From assembly GCA_030998225.1 (NCBI GenBank), contig JAPYXD010000723.1, forward strand, positions 25,313,501 to 25,377,500: 64,000 nt of DNA, written 5' to 3'. Position 1 is the first letter of the stretch. Each line of letters begins with the position of its first letter. Shown piece by piece: positions 22,975-34,893 of the stretch. The notes under the pieces were generated by a model that worked only from the letters and a program-made list of their open reading frames with translations, did not search any database and was not told the origin of the DNA. A program made the position numbers and the translations under genes. This DNA is from Diplolepis rosae. Lineage: Eukaryota > Arthropoda > Insecta > Hymenoptera > Diplolepididae.

Positions 22975-24300
22975 ATAATTATAATACCTATGTATATTTT
23001 ACGAAGGCTCTTAAAAAAAGTGTCTATCTCGTGGACATAATAACTCGAGACAGGGTCATCTGAAATCAAAAAAACCAATAAGATTTCGTTAGTAGATGAC
23101 TTTGTCTTGTGTTTGAACGAATGATTTTTAAAAAAATTAAATTTTGAATTTTTAGAGAACTTTGAAGTGAAAATCACGATTTTTTTTTACAAAAAATAGA
23201 CCATTTTATTTTTTTCAAACGAGTTCTAATCATTGAATAAAAAAATCCTTCGTTCACGCACAAGCTAAATATGTATAAAATAAATCTGAAAAATTTAAAA
23301 CAGATTGGTGCATTAGTTTTTGAGAAATCGTGTCCATCGACTTCGAAAATGTAGTTTTGAGATAAACGCGTTTAAAGTTTTCAATGAGAATAAAACCTTG
23401 ATAAAAAAAATCAAAACGTTCTAGCTCTTTCAATTTCGCTCCAATTGTCTTGAAAGTTTGAGAAAACATTTTCAAGATGTTCTACATTAATATATAAAAT
23501 TATTCAAAAAATGTATTTTTCAAAATTTTTAACTGAGTGTACCCCCTTAAAATATGAAATTACTTATTATTTTACTCAATGAACTAAGGAAGTTGTTATA
23601 ACATTTGATATAAAATGATTTGAAGGAAATTCTGAATTATTTATACTGTCAAATGATTCCGGAAATTTTTTTCAAAAAGATACGAAAAATTCGCTCTATA
23701 GATTAAACGCCACGTAACTCGCAAAAATGAAAAAATAGTCTTGAATTACGTCAAGCTAATTATCAAAAAGGAATTATTATCGAACAAAGCACATTGAAAA
23801 AGCCCCTTTCATTTACTGTTTCTCTTTCTATTAGCCTCTTTAAGGTAGTACTTACGGTTGAACGATTTTGACAGTATGTCGATAAAATTTTGGATTTACG
23901 TTGTTTAAAATTTTACTAATCAACGGTGAAAATTCCACTCGCTTTTACCGTGTAGGTTTTGAGAAAAAAAAATGTTGAAATTCCCATGGCTCTCATGAGG
24001 AATGGAATATTTTTGCTTTTAGATTCCAATTACGTATCACGTTTTCGATGAAAAAATTAGTCTTCTCAACTCTAATTTAATATCTAATTTTTGTGGAATT
24101 TTTTCCCATATAGTTTTTTGTAGAAAAATGCGATTATAATACAAAATTGTTAATTTATCCCCCTTAGAAACGTGACATACAAAAATAGACTTATAAATTA
24201 ATTTTTTATACATTTTAAATAATCGTTTAGAAAATGTTTATAAATTGTTCTTCAGTCCAAAATTTTAAAAAAAAAATAACATTAATGCTTTATATCAAGC
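22975..24300. other. AT-rich stretch without a recognised gene
   Basis: No sustained frame or inverted ends recognised. The wording around 23480-23560 looks like old repeat sequence, but I cannot assign it. Confidence 0.35.
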
Positions 24301-24726
24301 CCCTCCCATTTAACTTGTATTTGAAGAATTTATATTTTTTATAGTCGAGAATTCTCTCGAAATAGTTTTCATACAAATAGTTGGAAAAAATATATATACA
24401 TATCTCAACATCGTTATATTATAGTTTAGGAATAACAGTTCAAACAATTGTGAATAATTGTTTAAGAATGCTTTCGAAATATTTTTTCTGACAAATATTT
24501 CACAAATTATCATTTCAACATAGTTTTAAAATAGTTTAGTAAAAATAGTTCAAACAAATGTGATTCAAAATAGTTTTCAGACAAATAGTCCCAAAAAATA
24601 CACATTTTTCAACATATTTTTGAAATAGTTCTGAAAATATTTTAAACAAACCAATTTTGCTGTGAATTATATTGTTATAACTTGTTCAAAAATGCACCCA
24701 AAATAGTTTTCAGACAAATAGTTCAA

Positions 24727-24784
24727 AGTATGTATATATGTATGTATGTATGTGTATATGTGTATGTGTATGTATATATGTATG

Positions 24785-24818
<34 letters not shown>
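24727..24818. repeat. TATG/TA microsatellite
   Basis: Runs of TATG/TGTA followed by (TA)n inside the PLE tail repeats. Confidence 0.85.
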
Positions 24819-24819
<1 letters not shown>

Positions 24820-25195
24820 CAACATAGTTTTATAATAGTTTTTAGGAAAAATAGTTCAAACAAATGTGAATATTGTTTATGAATTGTTTAAGAATGGTTT
24901 TGAAATAGTTTTCTGACAAATGTTTTGAGGGTATTTATACACAATTCAGCATAGCTTTTTAAAATAGTTTTGGAAAATTAGTTCAAACAAATGTCAATAT
25001 TGTTACAAATTGATTAAGATTGCTTTCAGAATTGTTTTCAGACAAATAGTCCCAAAATATATATATACATATTTCAACATTTTTTTAAATAGTTCTGAAA
25101 AATATTTCAAACAAACAAACCAATTTTGCTGTGAATTATATTGTTATAACTTGTTCCAAAATGCACCCAAAATACTTTTCAGACAAATAGTTCAG

Positions 25196-25312
25196 AATAT
25201 GCATATGTATGTGTATGTGTGTGCATGTATGTGTATATGCATGTGTATGTATGTATATATATATATGTATATATATGTGTATATATGTGTGTATATATGT
25301 ATATATATATTT
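25196..25312. repeat. TG/TATG/TA microsatellite
   Basis: Second microsatellite at the equivalent position of the next tail-repeat unit, so it was probably amplified with the unit. Confidence 0.85.
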
Positions 25313-25934
25313 CAACAATAGTTTTATAATAGTTTTAGGAAAAATAGTTCAAACAAATGTGAATATTGCTTATGAATTGTTTAAGAATGGTTTCGAAATA
25401 GTTTTCTTACAAATGGTTCGAAGATATTTATATACAATTCAACATAGTTTTTTAACATAGTTTTGGAAAAATATTTCAAACAAATATTAATTTTGTTACA
25501 AATTGTTTAAGATTGCTTTCAAAATAGTTTTCAGACAAATAGTTCAAAATATATATACATATTTCAACACAGTTTAAAATGGTTTAGGAAAATAGTTCAA
25601 TCAAATCCCTAATAGCCTCAACCAGTTCAGTTTTGCGTATTTTAATCGTAGTCACCGGTATGTACAAGAAATGCAAAAATGTTAATATTTTTATACATCG
25701 CTTATAAATAGTATTAAAATAGTTTCGAAAAAAACTAGTCAAGAGATATCCTTAATGGTCTATACCAGGCTATCCATATTCAGCTTCGCACCAATGTATA
25801 TATCCAAACTTTCCTTCTTGTATTTAATATATCAAGTACTCCTTTTGTGACATATTTTAAGCACTCCAGTAACTCAGAGAAAATATGTGAAATTATTGCC
25901 AGCAACCTTTTTGTATTTTCTAGATTTTAATAAA

Positions 25935-25977
25935 TATCACTGATGAGGGCTCCGATCAGAGCCGAAACGTTTGATTA
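25935..25977 (+). ncRNA. Hammerhead ribozyme motif, type B
   Basis: Stem I ATCA/TGAT, core CTGATGAG, stem II GGCTC/GAGCC with loop CGATCA, GAAAC, predicted cleavage after GTT. Core intact. Confidence 0.75.
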
Positions 25978-26246
25978 AATTTGACTTAATCATTTTATGG
26001 ACCCTAAAGCCAATTTTCCAACAACATACCATTCTATTGATATTAAGGGCCAATATAAGGTACAATACTTTTAATTACATTTTTATTGTTATAACTTTTC
26101 AGATAACATTATTATTTAATAAAGTAAGATTAACATCGATTTAATGATCATGCGAGTGAGAATTATTAATCAGAGATAAGTCGTATTATTTATTTTATGT
26201 GCCTCCGGCGCGTAAACTCGTTTTACGCTACAATTGAAAGTAGCGT

Positions 26247-26552
26247 AATGTTGTGTATTGCGATACAGAGGAATCTGAAAAGGTCAAAATTGCCGTGATA
26301 AGCGTCCATCTCACTTGACATTTCGTAAATACTTCCGGCCATTTTGATTTTCTCGATCTTGCGTAGTAGTTAGTAGTAGCGTATTGTAATAGACGCATGC
26401 GCAGTTCAAATGTACAAGGCTTTGTCAGTACGGTGCCAACGCTGTAAGAAGAAGAATAAGAAGAAGATTATGCTCCGCTGTATCGTAATAGACGCATGCG
26501 CAGTTCAATTTTTACATTGTGTTCCTCTGTATCGTAATACACAACATTACAC
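26247..26552. repeat. Hairpin MITE with GTAATGTTGTGTATT ends
   Basis: The ends GTAATGTTGTGTATTGCGAT and its reverse complement enclose ~250 bp holding two copies of TAATAGACGCATGCGCAGTT. Confidence 0.55.
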
Positions 26553-26654
26553 AGAGGAAAATGGGTAGTCAACTTCAATATCTGGAATGTCAACCTCATT
26601 ATATTTGAGTTTTAACTATGGGACAACATTCTACATAGTTCTGAGATAATTATA

Positions 26655-26671
26655 GTTTGGCATGGGGTCAG
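26655..26671 (-). repeat. Type-A tail remnant
   Basis: TTTGGCATGGGGTCAG matches the tail of the type-A repeats in reverse orientation, without its ribozyme. Confidence 0.35.
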
Positions 26672-26688
26672 ATGTTTTAGCAATTTTC

Positions 26689-27614
26689 TACACAGAGAGA
26701 AATTTTAGGTTTCACTGACCAAAGTTTTTTTGTTAAAATCGTCTTTACAAAAATGTTAAAGTTCTCATGACAACCATGGTAGTGGCTGTCATACATTGGA
26801 AAAGTGTTTACTTCAACTGCAAGGAACGTTACTGAGACCACGATTCTGGTACTTGAAATACCATAGCGCTGCGGTTATAGGAACCAAAGTCCATCGTAAA
26901 GCCGCGCATAGAGTTTAGTTAAAATGACTAAGTCTACGGACAGTAAATACCCAGCCAAAATTATTTTTGAGGTTATAGGTATGGTTCTCTTAGTTATCAA
27001 AATACAAATTCAATTTGATGAGAATAATCCGGTATAATGATATTTATGATAACTTTCGTCGATTAAGTTAAAAAATTGTCACTTTTTTCATCACCATAAA
27101 CTTTTTTTGACTGACTATAGTTTTGACAAAATACGACGAGACAGCAAAATTGGAACGCATTGCATTGTCCCCGAACAAAATCGTTTATCATTTAGAAAGA
27201 ATTGTCAAACTATATTTATAATAGAATTATTTACCTGATAATGCTTGGCACGGTGAAATATAGTCCAGGAATCGAGAACGAGAATTGGCAGGATTCAACT
27301 TAGGCTGCATATCTTTCAATGAAAGTTATACTTGATTTGTCTAGCGCAACAGCGAACGCTGCGGTTGTAGTAACCAAAGGAGCTTGGCAGTACACATAAA
27401 GAAAATGTACGTGTACTAACCGTTGGGGTACGTATAAAGCTCATTCTAATCATCAACTTTGGTCACAACAACCGAATACACAAAAAAGTTCAAAATACTG
27501 TCATGATAACTATAAAAGTAGTAGCTTCTCTGAACTTTTTTGGTCAAGGCAACTATTGTACAAAAAATTTATGTGCTATGTGCACAGGAACCAAAGCCGA
27601 TTTCTCTCAGTGTA
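26689..27614. mobile_element. Non-autonomous element with TACACAGAGAGAAATT ends
   Basis: The left terminus (CTACACAGAGAGAAATTTT) and the reverse complement of the right terminus (TACACTGAGAGAAATCGG) match. The phrase GCTGCGGTT...AACCAAAG occurs twice inside. No coding capacity. Confidence 0.5.
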
Positions 27615-27639
27615 TGTAATAACCATAGAAATTGGTAAA

Positions 27640-27680
27640 GGCAAACGTTTCGGCCACAAATGGGGGTCCTCTTCAGTGCC
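27640..27680 (-). ncRNA. Hammerhead ribozyme motif, type A (isolated)
   Basis: Minus strand: GGCA/TGCC stem I, CTGAAGAG, a stem II of GACC/GGCC (one pair weakened), and GAAACGTT. No second arm is nearby. Confidence 0.55.
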
Positions 27681-27789
27681 AACAATTTTAATTTGCATTA
27701 AAAATAATAATTATAAACTAAACAAGCAAAATTCATGCAACTTAATAATAATTTTGTTTTTTTGGTTTTTTTGTTTTTTCCTTATAATA

Positions 27790-28400
27790 AATTTATTTAA
27801 AAAATAGAATTAGAGCATCCGAATAGACCTTCCAAAACCGTCCTCGCTCAGAAGTCCTCTCCTGTCAGATTCGTGAAAGATGTGAATTGCGGAACGCACC
27901 ACCTCAAAGGCACACAACCACAATTAATTCCAAAGAAAATCACAGAATATAAATCCAATCGTGAGCCCTCGATGAAGAACGCACAGCACAACACACACAC
28001 GCACGAAACCGAGAAGTTAAGGGTGAGTCGAAAACCGATAAATTTGAATTTGGGAAAAAAATCTATCTTCTTTTCTTTTCGAGCACGGAGTCGACAGACC
28101 GTTTGGTAGTCTGCCACTCCGTTTCAAGACAGAGAGAACTGATTTAGAAAATATTGAGAGTTTTCTGTATAGGAGAAAACTTTTATGAAGAGTCAGGTTT
28201 CAACCCCAAAGAGTATGCACATTCAAAAATCTTTTCAATTTCCCGGGCACTCGAGATTTCTATGCGCTCGAGCGTTCGAGGTAACTCAAACCCCATACCA
28301 CATGTTTGAAGGAATTCGTCAGAAAAGTCACTCAAATCGGTACAGAAACACTCCCTTGAACATATTTTAGTACAGGCGATAAAAGTGATCGCGAGTGAAA
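27790..28400. other. Less AT-rich unique stretch, no gene assigned
   Basis: Higher GC than its surroundings, with two opposite open frames of about 80 residues (27873-28109 + and 27848-28117 -). Neither has a recognisable domain or splice context. Could be a decayed exon or host regulatory DNA. Confidence 0.3.
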
Positions 28401-30660
28401 AAATTTTTTGATAGAAAAGAATGTTATTGAATTTTTTAGTTATTTTGAATTGACATGTATGATATACGTGTAAAAAACGTTGTTACCAATACTTTTTCGA
28501 AAGTATTGTATTTACAGTAAAATCAATCCCGTAATACAATTACTAATTCTGAAAACGTGATTATTTTAAATTGACGTGTATGATATACTCGTAAAAAACG
28601 TTGTTGCCAGTACTTTTGGAGATATTGTATTTCTATTGAGACAGCACCGTAATACGACTTCTAATCCTCAAAACGTGAAGAATAGCTTTCATGAATTAAG
28701 GGGGGAGATACCTCTAGAACTTTCAAAAAATCAAAAATTTTTTTTTTGCTCAAATCGATTGAAAAACTATTCAAAAATATAATCCCAAAGTTCTATTGGT
28801 AACCCGCAAGTTGAATGGAATATGTTTTTTCATGTACAAAAACTTTGAGGCTCGTTTTCTCGAAACTAACTTTCTTTATCCGGCCGTCAAGATTGCGAGC
28901 AAATTATTCAACCGATTTACTTGAATGAAACGGTATTTTATAGATAATTCTATATTCAAGTGCGTAGTAGGGCGCTTTTTCGAGAAAAATAGTATTTTTA
29001 CAGTTGTTTAACTATTTTCATGTCAAAAAACACGGGTAAAAATGGCACTTTTTCACGAAACGCATGAAAATATACTCAATTTTTCGAAATTCTCAAAACC
29101 CCCCTGCTATGCACTCGATAAAAGCTTCCCGATTCATAAAAAATTTTCTTTTATCGTTTCAGATGAAAAACCTAGCCAGGAAGTTGACGGCCGCAAAAAA
29201 TGTTAGCAGCGACGCTATCGACGGAATCCGTCATATTTCCGCCATTTTGTATTTCTCTATCATGAAAAATTTTTTTTTTTTAAGTTAAATAATGCTTTCT
29301 AATATATGCAAAAAATCCGGACTTGCTTCGTTTTCATTCTCCCAGGATAAAATTGAAAAAAACTGCTTTTTTTAAGGGTTCTAGAGGTATCTCCCCCCTT
29401 AATATAATACTGAACTCACTCTTATATACGTGGAGTATTGTGTTATATTAAGACAGTACCGTAATACGACTTCTAATCCTGGAAGCGCGAAGAATAGCAT
29501 TTATGAATTAATATAATACTGAACTCACTCTTATATACTTAATAATGGTCCTGTGAGCACGCGCGAGATAATAGATATAATTTTTTATTGGCTTAAATGA
29601 CCGTATGGAATTACGGTTGACAATACTTTTTTCGAAAGCATTGTATTTATAGTAAAAAACAATCCCGTAATGTAATTAGTAATCCTGAAACCGCGAAGAA
29701 TATTATTTACGAATTAATGTAATACTGGACACTCTCTTATTGGCTACAATGATCGTGTGGATTTACGGCATTCCAATTCTTTTTCGAGAGTATTGTATTT
29801 ATAGTAAAAAACAAACCCGTAATGCAGCTGATAATTCTGAAAACGTGAAAGAATAGGATTTTTTAGTTGTTTTAGATTGACATGTATGGTATAAGCGTGA
29901 AAACGTTGTTGCCAATACTTTTGGAAGTATTGTGTTTATATTAAGACAGTACCGCAAGACCATTTCTGTTCCTGAAAACGCGAAGAATATCATTTACGAA
30001 TAAATACTCGCACTTATTAGGTTTAAAGACTGTGTTGAATTACGGTTGACAATACTTTTTTTGGGGGTATTGTATTTATAGTAAAAAGCAAACCCGTAAT
30101 GCAATTACTAATCCTGAAAACGCGAAGAATAGGATTTTTTAGTCATTTTAAATTGACATGTAAGATATACTCGTAAAAAAACGTTGTTGCCAGTACTTTA
30201 GGAAGTACTGTATTTATATTGAGACAGTACCGCAATACGACGTCTAATCCTGAAAACGCGAAGAATAGAATTTTTTAGTTCTTTTTAATTTGAGATATAT
30301 GCTATAATCGTAAAAAACCGTTGTTGCCAGTATTTTTGGAGGTATTGTATTTATATTGAAACAGTACCGTAAAACGAGTTCTAACCCTGGAAACACGAAG
30401 AATAGCATTTATGAGTTAATATAATACTAGACTCACTCTTATATACTTTATAATGGCCGTGTGAGTACGCGAGAGATAATAGATATGATTTTTTATTGTC
30501 TTAAATGACCGTATGAATTTACTTTTAGACATACTTCCTCGAAAGTATTGTATTTATAGTAGAAAAACCTCCAGTAATACAAGTACTAATCCTGGAATTG
30601 CAAAGAATATAATTTTTTGAATTATTTTAAACTGACTTGTATGACATACGCGTAAAAGAC
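28400..30660. repeat. Imperfect tandem array, units near 140 bp
   Basis: Recurrent phrases are CGTTGTTGCCAATACTTTT, TATTGTATTTATA and CGCGAAGAATA. GTATTGTATTTATA recurs every ~135-205 bp between 29640 and 30545. Non-coding. Interrupted by the 699-bp insertion. Confidence 0.65.
28700..29398. mobile_element. TTAA-flanked non-autonomous element (piggyBac-like)
   Basis: Termini GGGGGGAGATACCTCTAGAAC and its reverse complement, each flanked by TTAA (28696-28699 and 29399-29402). Other units of the host array read GAATTAATATAATACTGAAC without insert, which proves a single TTAA target duplicated on insertion. 699 bp, no transposase. The TTAA target and terminal structure are those of piggyBac or related superfamilies. 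Confidence 0.75.
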
Positions 30661-31015
30661 ATAGTGTAACGTACTATCTGTGAAGTGTCAAAACTAGATG
30701 TTCAGCTTGACTTTTCCAGAATGTATGACAATCCTAGAATGTAAACCTGAGTAACTCCGGAGCGTTAGCTTGATTATCTCGGAGTGTAAGTGTTGACAGG
30801 TTAACTATTTCAGAATGTAAACCTGACATTCTGTCGATATTCAAACAGTCTACAAAATTATAGTCTCCCTGAATATCAAGAAAAAATTATAGATAGTACG
30901 TGGTACTATTTGCAATATAAAACTGACTATCTAAATTTGGACACTCTATTTTTTTCCGTGTACGCTACTCACAACTGTAGCATAAAAACGCGTTTATACG
31001 CTGGAGGCACATAAA

Positions 31016-31630
31016 AAATTTTTTTGGGTCATTTACAAAACCAAAAATACCGTTTTGTAGGATTTGTCATGACGCATTTTTTATCTTAATACAATTTTTA
31101 TGCAGCCTTAATAGTTTTTTAGATAAAAATTAAAAACACTCAATTTTTCGTTATTAAAAATGATCGAAAATCAGTGTTTTTCAAAACATAAATTGCTATT
31201 ACTCGGTCAATTTTTGACGACATCGTTTGTTTTTTTATCATTAGACGTGGAATACGTTGGCGGAGCCAATGTAATAAATGAAATATGTCGAAACATTTTC
31301 TTTTAAATAATATTTTAATGGAAATAAAAAACCATGTTTTTGTGATTGTCCCGGTAGAAAGTTTGTAATAAATTTTCGATTTCGGAAAACTTCCAGCTAC
31401 AAAGTTGTTCCTTATCGTTAGAGGAAGTTTTCTGGAAATTTTCAGAAATATTTGTTTATTATTGCGGATTTGACAGCGATGTATTTGGAAAGTCGCTCCG
31501 CCGTCTTACGCATTTTCAGCTGTCTCGTGTCAATTGCGTAATTTTCTATTACCTAAGATTCGATTGAAAGATTCTGCGTATTCTAGATTGGATTCGAGTG
31601 TACGCAGAAAAACTTGTAAATGCGCCGGAG
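31016..31630. other. No recognised gene
   Basis: AT-rich, with no sustained frame or repeat ends recognised. Confidence 0.35.
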
Positions 31631-31636
31631 TCACAT

Positions 31637-31800
31637 AAAATAGTATATGCGCCAATGCACACAATTCGGATAATTACGAGACTCGCTTAAAATGCTCGCA
31701 GGACTAATCTCGCCTCGGCTTCGATCTCCTGCGAGCATTGTCGCTCGTCGCGTAATAATCCCCATTATGTGCCTTGGCGTATAATATACTATTTCCTTCA
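31637..31800. repeat. Small palindromic MITE (~160 bp)
   Basis: Ends AAATAGTATATGCGCCAATGC and an imperfect reverse complement. The central arms share TGCTCGCAGGA/TCCTGCGAGCA around CTAATCTCGCCTCGG. Confidence 0.65.
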
Positions 31801-31809
31801 CATTCACCA

Positions 31810-32380
31810 GTGTTTTCAAATATTGTAAAATTAATTAATTTGAACTCTATAACCATTATAAATGAAAGGATTTTTTTCCTAAGAATTAATTTAGCGTTTC
31901 GAATCCTTGGTTGAAGGGTGATCTGTTCTCGGGGGTCAAGGTGGTTACCCAATGGGCGCCAAGCGTCCGTCGATCGAATACAGAAAACGGCAGAACAACT
32001 TAATAGGCCACGATTGCAAGACGATTGCTTCACCCTGCCGCCGCGCCGTGACGATTTGCATACACGATTATAGAGTGCGAAGGGAAAAAGTTGATTTCCT
32101 TCAGAGGCAGATCAAGGCAAAATCCCAAAAATGTTGATGCATCCACTTATAAGAACAGATCTACCTTTATTTGAGCGCCTATGATTACCAGGAGTCAGCT
32201 ACTTCGTCTAGGGAAATTTTACAGGCGCCGCACCGCTTCTTCAATAACAAAAAAAATCCTTATAGACTGAATCATAAATATCCTTGAGTATTACCTATAG
32301 CGTGGGATATTGCTAATATTCTCGATACTGCACGAGCTCAAAATTTTGTTTTTGAATTGATTTCTGCAAATAATAGGTTT
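31810..32380. other. No recognised gene
   Basis: Includes a less AT-rich segment (31930-32130) with two short open frames but no domain. Confidence 0.3.
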
Positions 32381-32382
32381 GT

Positions 32383-33256
32383 ATTTGTTGTTGGAAAACG
32401 AAAGATCATTTCCGGGGTAATTTTTGACGTAGAATCCGAATTGGAAATCAGAGTCAGCCTATCACGTCAGGATTTTGAGATATTTGAGGCTATGTGCTCG
32501 AAAAATGGGGTTTTTCGCTACTTTTGAGGTTATGTACAGGGCGCAAGAAATTTTTTTGGTTTTTTTCTCAAATGTCATCATTTATCACTACTCTTTACCT
32601 TCAAAATGAGCTATTGAGTAGTCACGAGCGATTTATTTTTCACAAAGATACGGCCATATCAAGTTTTGACATTTATCCGAACAACCTTATGAGCATTCAC
32701 AATAACTGTTTGGTGCATACCATTTTGCATTCGAAAATTTATCTTGAAAATTTGACATTTCCATTTCTAAGATGGTGGATTCCCAATGGCGGATCGAAAT
32801 ATACCAAATTAAACGATTTTGCTCTCTAATGTCAATTTTCTGACTGTAAATTCTTATTCACAGACCATCAAAACCCGCAAGCACAAATTTTCAAGATAAA
32901 TTTTCGAATGTAGAATGGTATGCACCAAAGAGTCAATGTGAATGCTCATAAGGTTGTTCGGATAAATCTCAAAACTTGATATGGCCGTATCTTTATGAAA
33001 AATAAATCGCTCGTGACTACTCAATAGCTCATTTTGAAGGGAAAGAGTAGTGCTAAATGATGACATTTGAGAAAAAAACCAAAAAAATTTCTTGCGCCCT
33101 GTACATAACCTCAAATGTAGCGAAAAACCCCATTTTTCGAGCACATATTCTAAAATATCTCAAAATTCTGACGTAATAGGCTGATTCTGATTCCGGATTC
33201 GGATTCTAGGTAAAAAATTACTTCGGAAATGACCCATATCTTTTCAACAACAAAAT
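32383..33256. repeat. Foldback element, arms ~372 bp
   Basis: 32383-32754 and 32884-33256 are imperfect reverse complements (for example TCAAGTTTTGACATTTATCCG against its complement) with ~130 bp between. Mirror-image open frames on the two strands are only the result of the palindrome. Confidence 0.75.
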
Positions 33257-33361
33257 CTTGCATACCTGTGTAGTTTATAAATAGTTTCAGATAAAATAGT
33301 CAAAAGATAGCCTTAATGGTCTAGACCAAGCTATTCACATTCAGCCTCGCACCAAAGAACA

Positions 33362-34472
33362 CTAGGTTGTTCAAAAAGTTTTGAAAGCGGAAATGAAAAT
33401 ACGTTTTTTTTTGGTGAAATCACTTTTATTGCTCAGTAGAATCTCCCATAAGATCAATACATTTGGTCCAACGGTCTTCCAACTTGTTTATCTCATCATG
33501 GAAGTGACTTTCTGCAAGGCCTGCAAAATACTCCTCTACGACGGCTATAACCTCTTCGTTTGATGAAAAATGCTCCCCACAAAGGAATTTCTTGAGGTGT
33601 GGGAACAGCCAGAAGTCAGAGGGAGCTAAATCAGGCGAATAAGGTGGATGCTGCAACAATTCGTACTTTAATTCGGTTATTTTAGTGATGATTTTTTGAG
33701 CTGTGTGAGCGGGTGCATTGTCTTGATGAAAAAGGATTTTTTTCTTCTGCAAACCGGGTCTTTTTTCACGAATTTTTGCATCCAATTGATCCAAAAGGTT
33801 ACAATAATATTCAGAATTTATTGTTTTGCCAGTTTGGAGATAATCCACCAACAAAATCCCTTTTGCATCCCAAAAAACTGATGCTAACACCTTCTTCGCC
33901 GATTTCTGGACACGAACTCGCTTCGGTGCCGCTGTGCCTGGTCCACACCACTCATTAGCCTCTTGTTTGGATTCAGGATCATGATGGAAGACCCAAGTCT
34001 CATCCATAGTGATGAATCGACGTAAAAAATCCTTTTTATCCTTTCGAAAACGCTCCAAATGTTGCTCAGAAAGTCGCATTCGAACGTGTTTTTGTTCCAT
34101 TGTGAGCGAATGCGGCACCCATTGTGCACAGAGCTTTCTGAAACCCAAAACTTCACGTAAAATATGACTCACACTGCCTAATGAGATGTCTAGGGCCTTT
34201 GCTAAATCTCCCTCGGTCAATCGACGATCTTCCAGAACCATATCCTGTACTTTTGCTATGAATGCTGGTGTTGATGCACTTTTGGACGTCCATTGTACAA
34301 AAATACACTGACACGTCAACTTCAAATGGCTTGTAAACAAACAATGAATTGACAGAGTGGAATGACACTTTGGGTATGTTCATATGAAAGATGAAATCTT
34401 AAAATGGCGTAGAAATTTTGGTTCTTCTACTGCTCTATAGATGTCGCTTTCAAAACTTTTTGAACAACCTAG
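33362..34472 (-). mobile_element. Mariner element, internally deleted
   Basis: 1,111 bp with ~28-bp inverted ends CTAGGTTGTTCAAAAAGTTT (left) and its complement (right). The right end is flanked by TA. The left flank reads CA, probably a mutated TA. Full-length mariners are nearer 1.28 kb, and the shortfall falls in the N-terminal coding region. Confidence 0.85.
33426..34340 (-). pseudogene. Mariner DD34D transposase lacking its N-terminal helix-turn-helix
   Basis: The longest frame gives 304 residues from a non-ATG codon; the real start is probably ATG at 34293 in another frame, before the deletion. Present: the second helix-turn-helix (about residues 28-65), the linker WVPHSLT (74-80), the first Asp in TMDET (113), the second in HQDNAPAH (207) and the third in YSPDLAPSDFW (242). 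The last two are 34 residues apart, the classic DD34D triad. Missing: about 50 N-terminal residues forming the first DNA-binding helix-turn-helix. The catalytic domain is intact and open to the C-terminus, but the protein should not bind its ends well. Confidence 0.85.
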
Positions 34473-34851
34473 TATATCCAAACCTTCCTTTTTCATTTAA
34501 TATATCAAGTACTCTTTTTTGTATAATATGTTAAATAATTCTTTAGAAATAGTTTAAAAATGGGTTGTTCAGTCAAAATATGGACTAGACATGGAAAATG
34601 TGAATATTTCTTATATATAGTTTATAAATAGTTTTAAAATAGTTTCAGAAAAAATAGTCAAAAGATAGCCTTAATGGTCTAGACCAAACTATTCACATTC
34701 AGCTTCGCACCAAAGAATATATCCAAAGTTTCCTTTTTCATTTAATATATCAAGTACTCTTTTATGTTTAATACGTTAAGCACTAGTTATTCCGAGAAAA
34801 TATGTGAAATTAGTGACAGCATATTTTATGTATTTTCTAGATTTTAATAAA

Positions 34852-34893
34852 TATCACTGATGAGGGCTCCGATCAGAGCCGAAACGTCTGATT
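34852..34893 (+). ncRNA. Hammerhead ribozyme motif, type B
   Basis: Stem I ATCA/TGAT, core CTGATGAG, stem II GGCTC/GAGCC, GAAAC, cleavage after GTC. Core intact. Followed by the tail GGACCCTAAAGCCAA. Confidence 0.75.

Larger units (their letters stand above)
24310..26060 (+). mobile_element. PLE type-B 3' region with tandem repeats and ribozyme
   Basis: From 24310 to 25640 the sequence repeats phrases such as AATAGTTTTCAGACAAATAG and AGTTCAAACAAATGTG in imperfect units. It then reaches a region shared with 34560-34930 and 59290-59770 (CTTCGCACCA...), a type-B ribozyme, and the tail GGACCCTAAAGCCAA. It is a tail-only insertion of a second PLE subfamily whose repeats differ from those of PLE-1. 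Confidence 0.65.
26190..31015. mobile_element. Candidate 4.8-kb inverted-repeat element with internal tandem repeats
   Basis: The left end (26190-26250, TATGTGCCTCCGGCGCGTAA) and the right end (30955-31015, read in reverse complement) match imperfectly for about 60 bp. The interior holds a hairpin (26247-26552), a 0.93-kb MITE, a type-A ribozyme fragment, unique sequence, a tandem array and a TTAA-flanked insertion. No transposase is seen. The ends could instead belong to two separate small elements. Confidence 0.4.

Noticed and set aside
24310..25640. Regularly spaced repeats considered as a CRISPR-like array
   Set aside because: Units are imperfect, of variable length and part of PLE tails in a eukaryotic genome. 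There are no uniform spacers.
32494..33144. Two similar ~100-residue proteins on opposite strands
   Set aside because: They are the same sequence read from the two arms of a foldback element.
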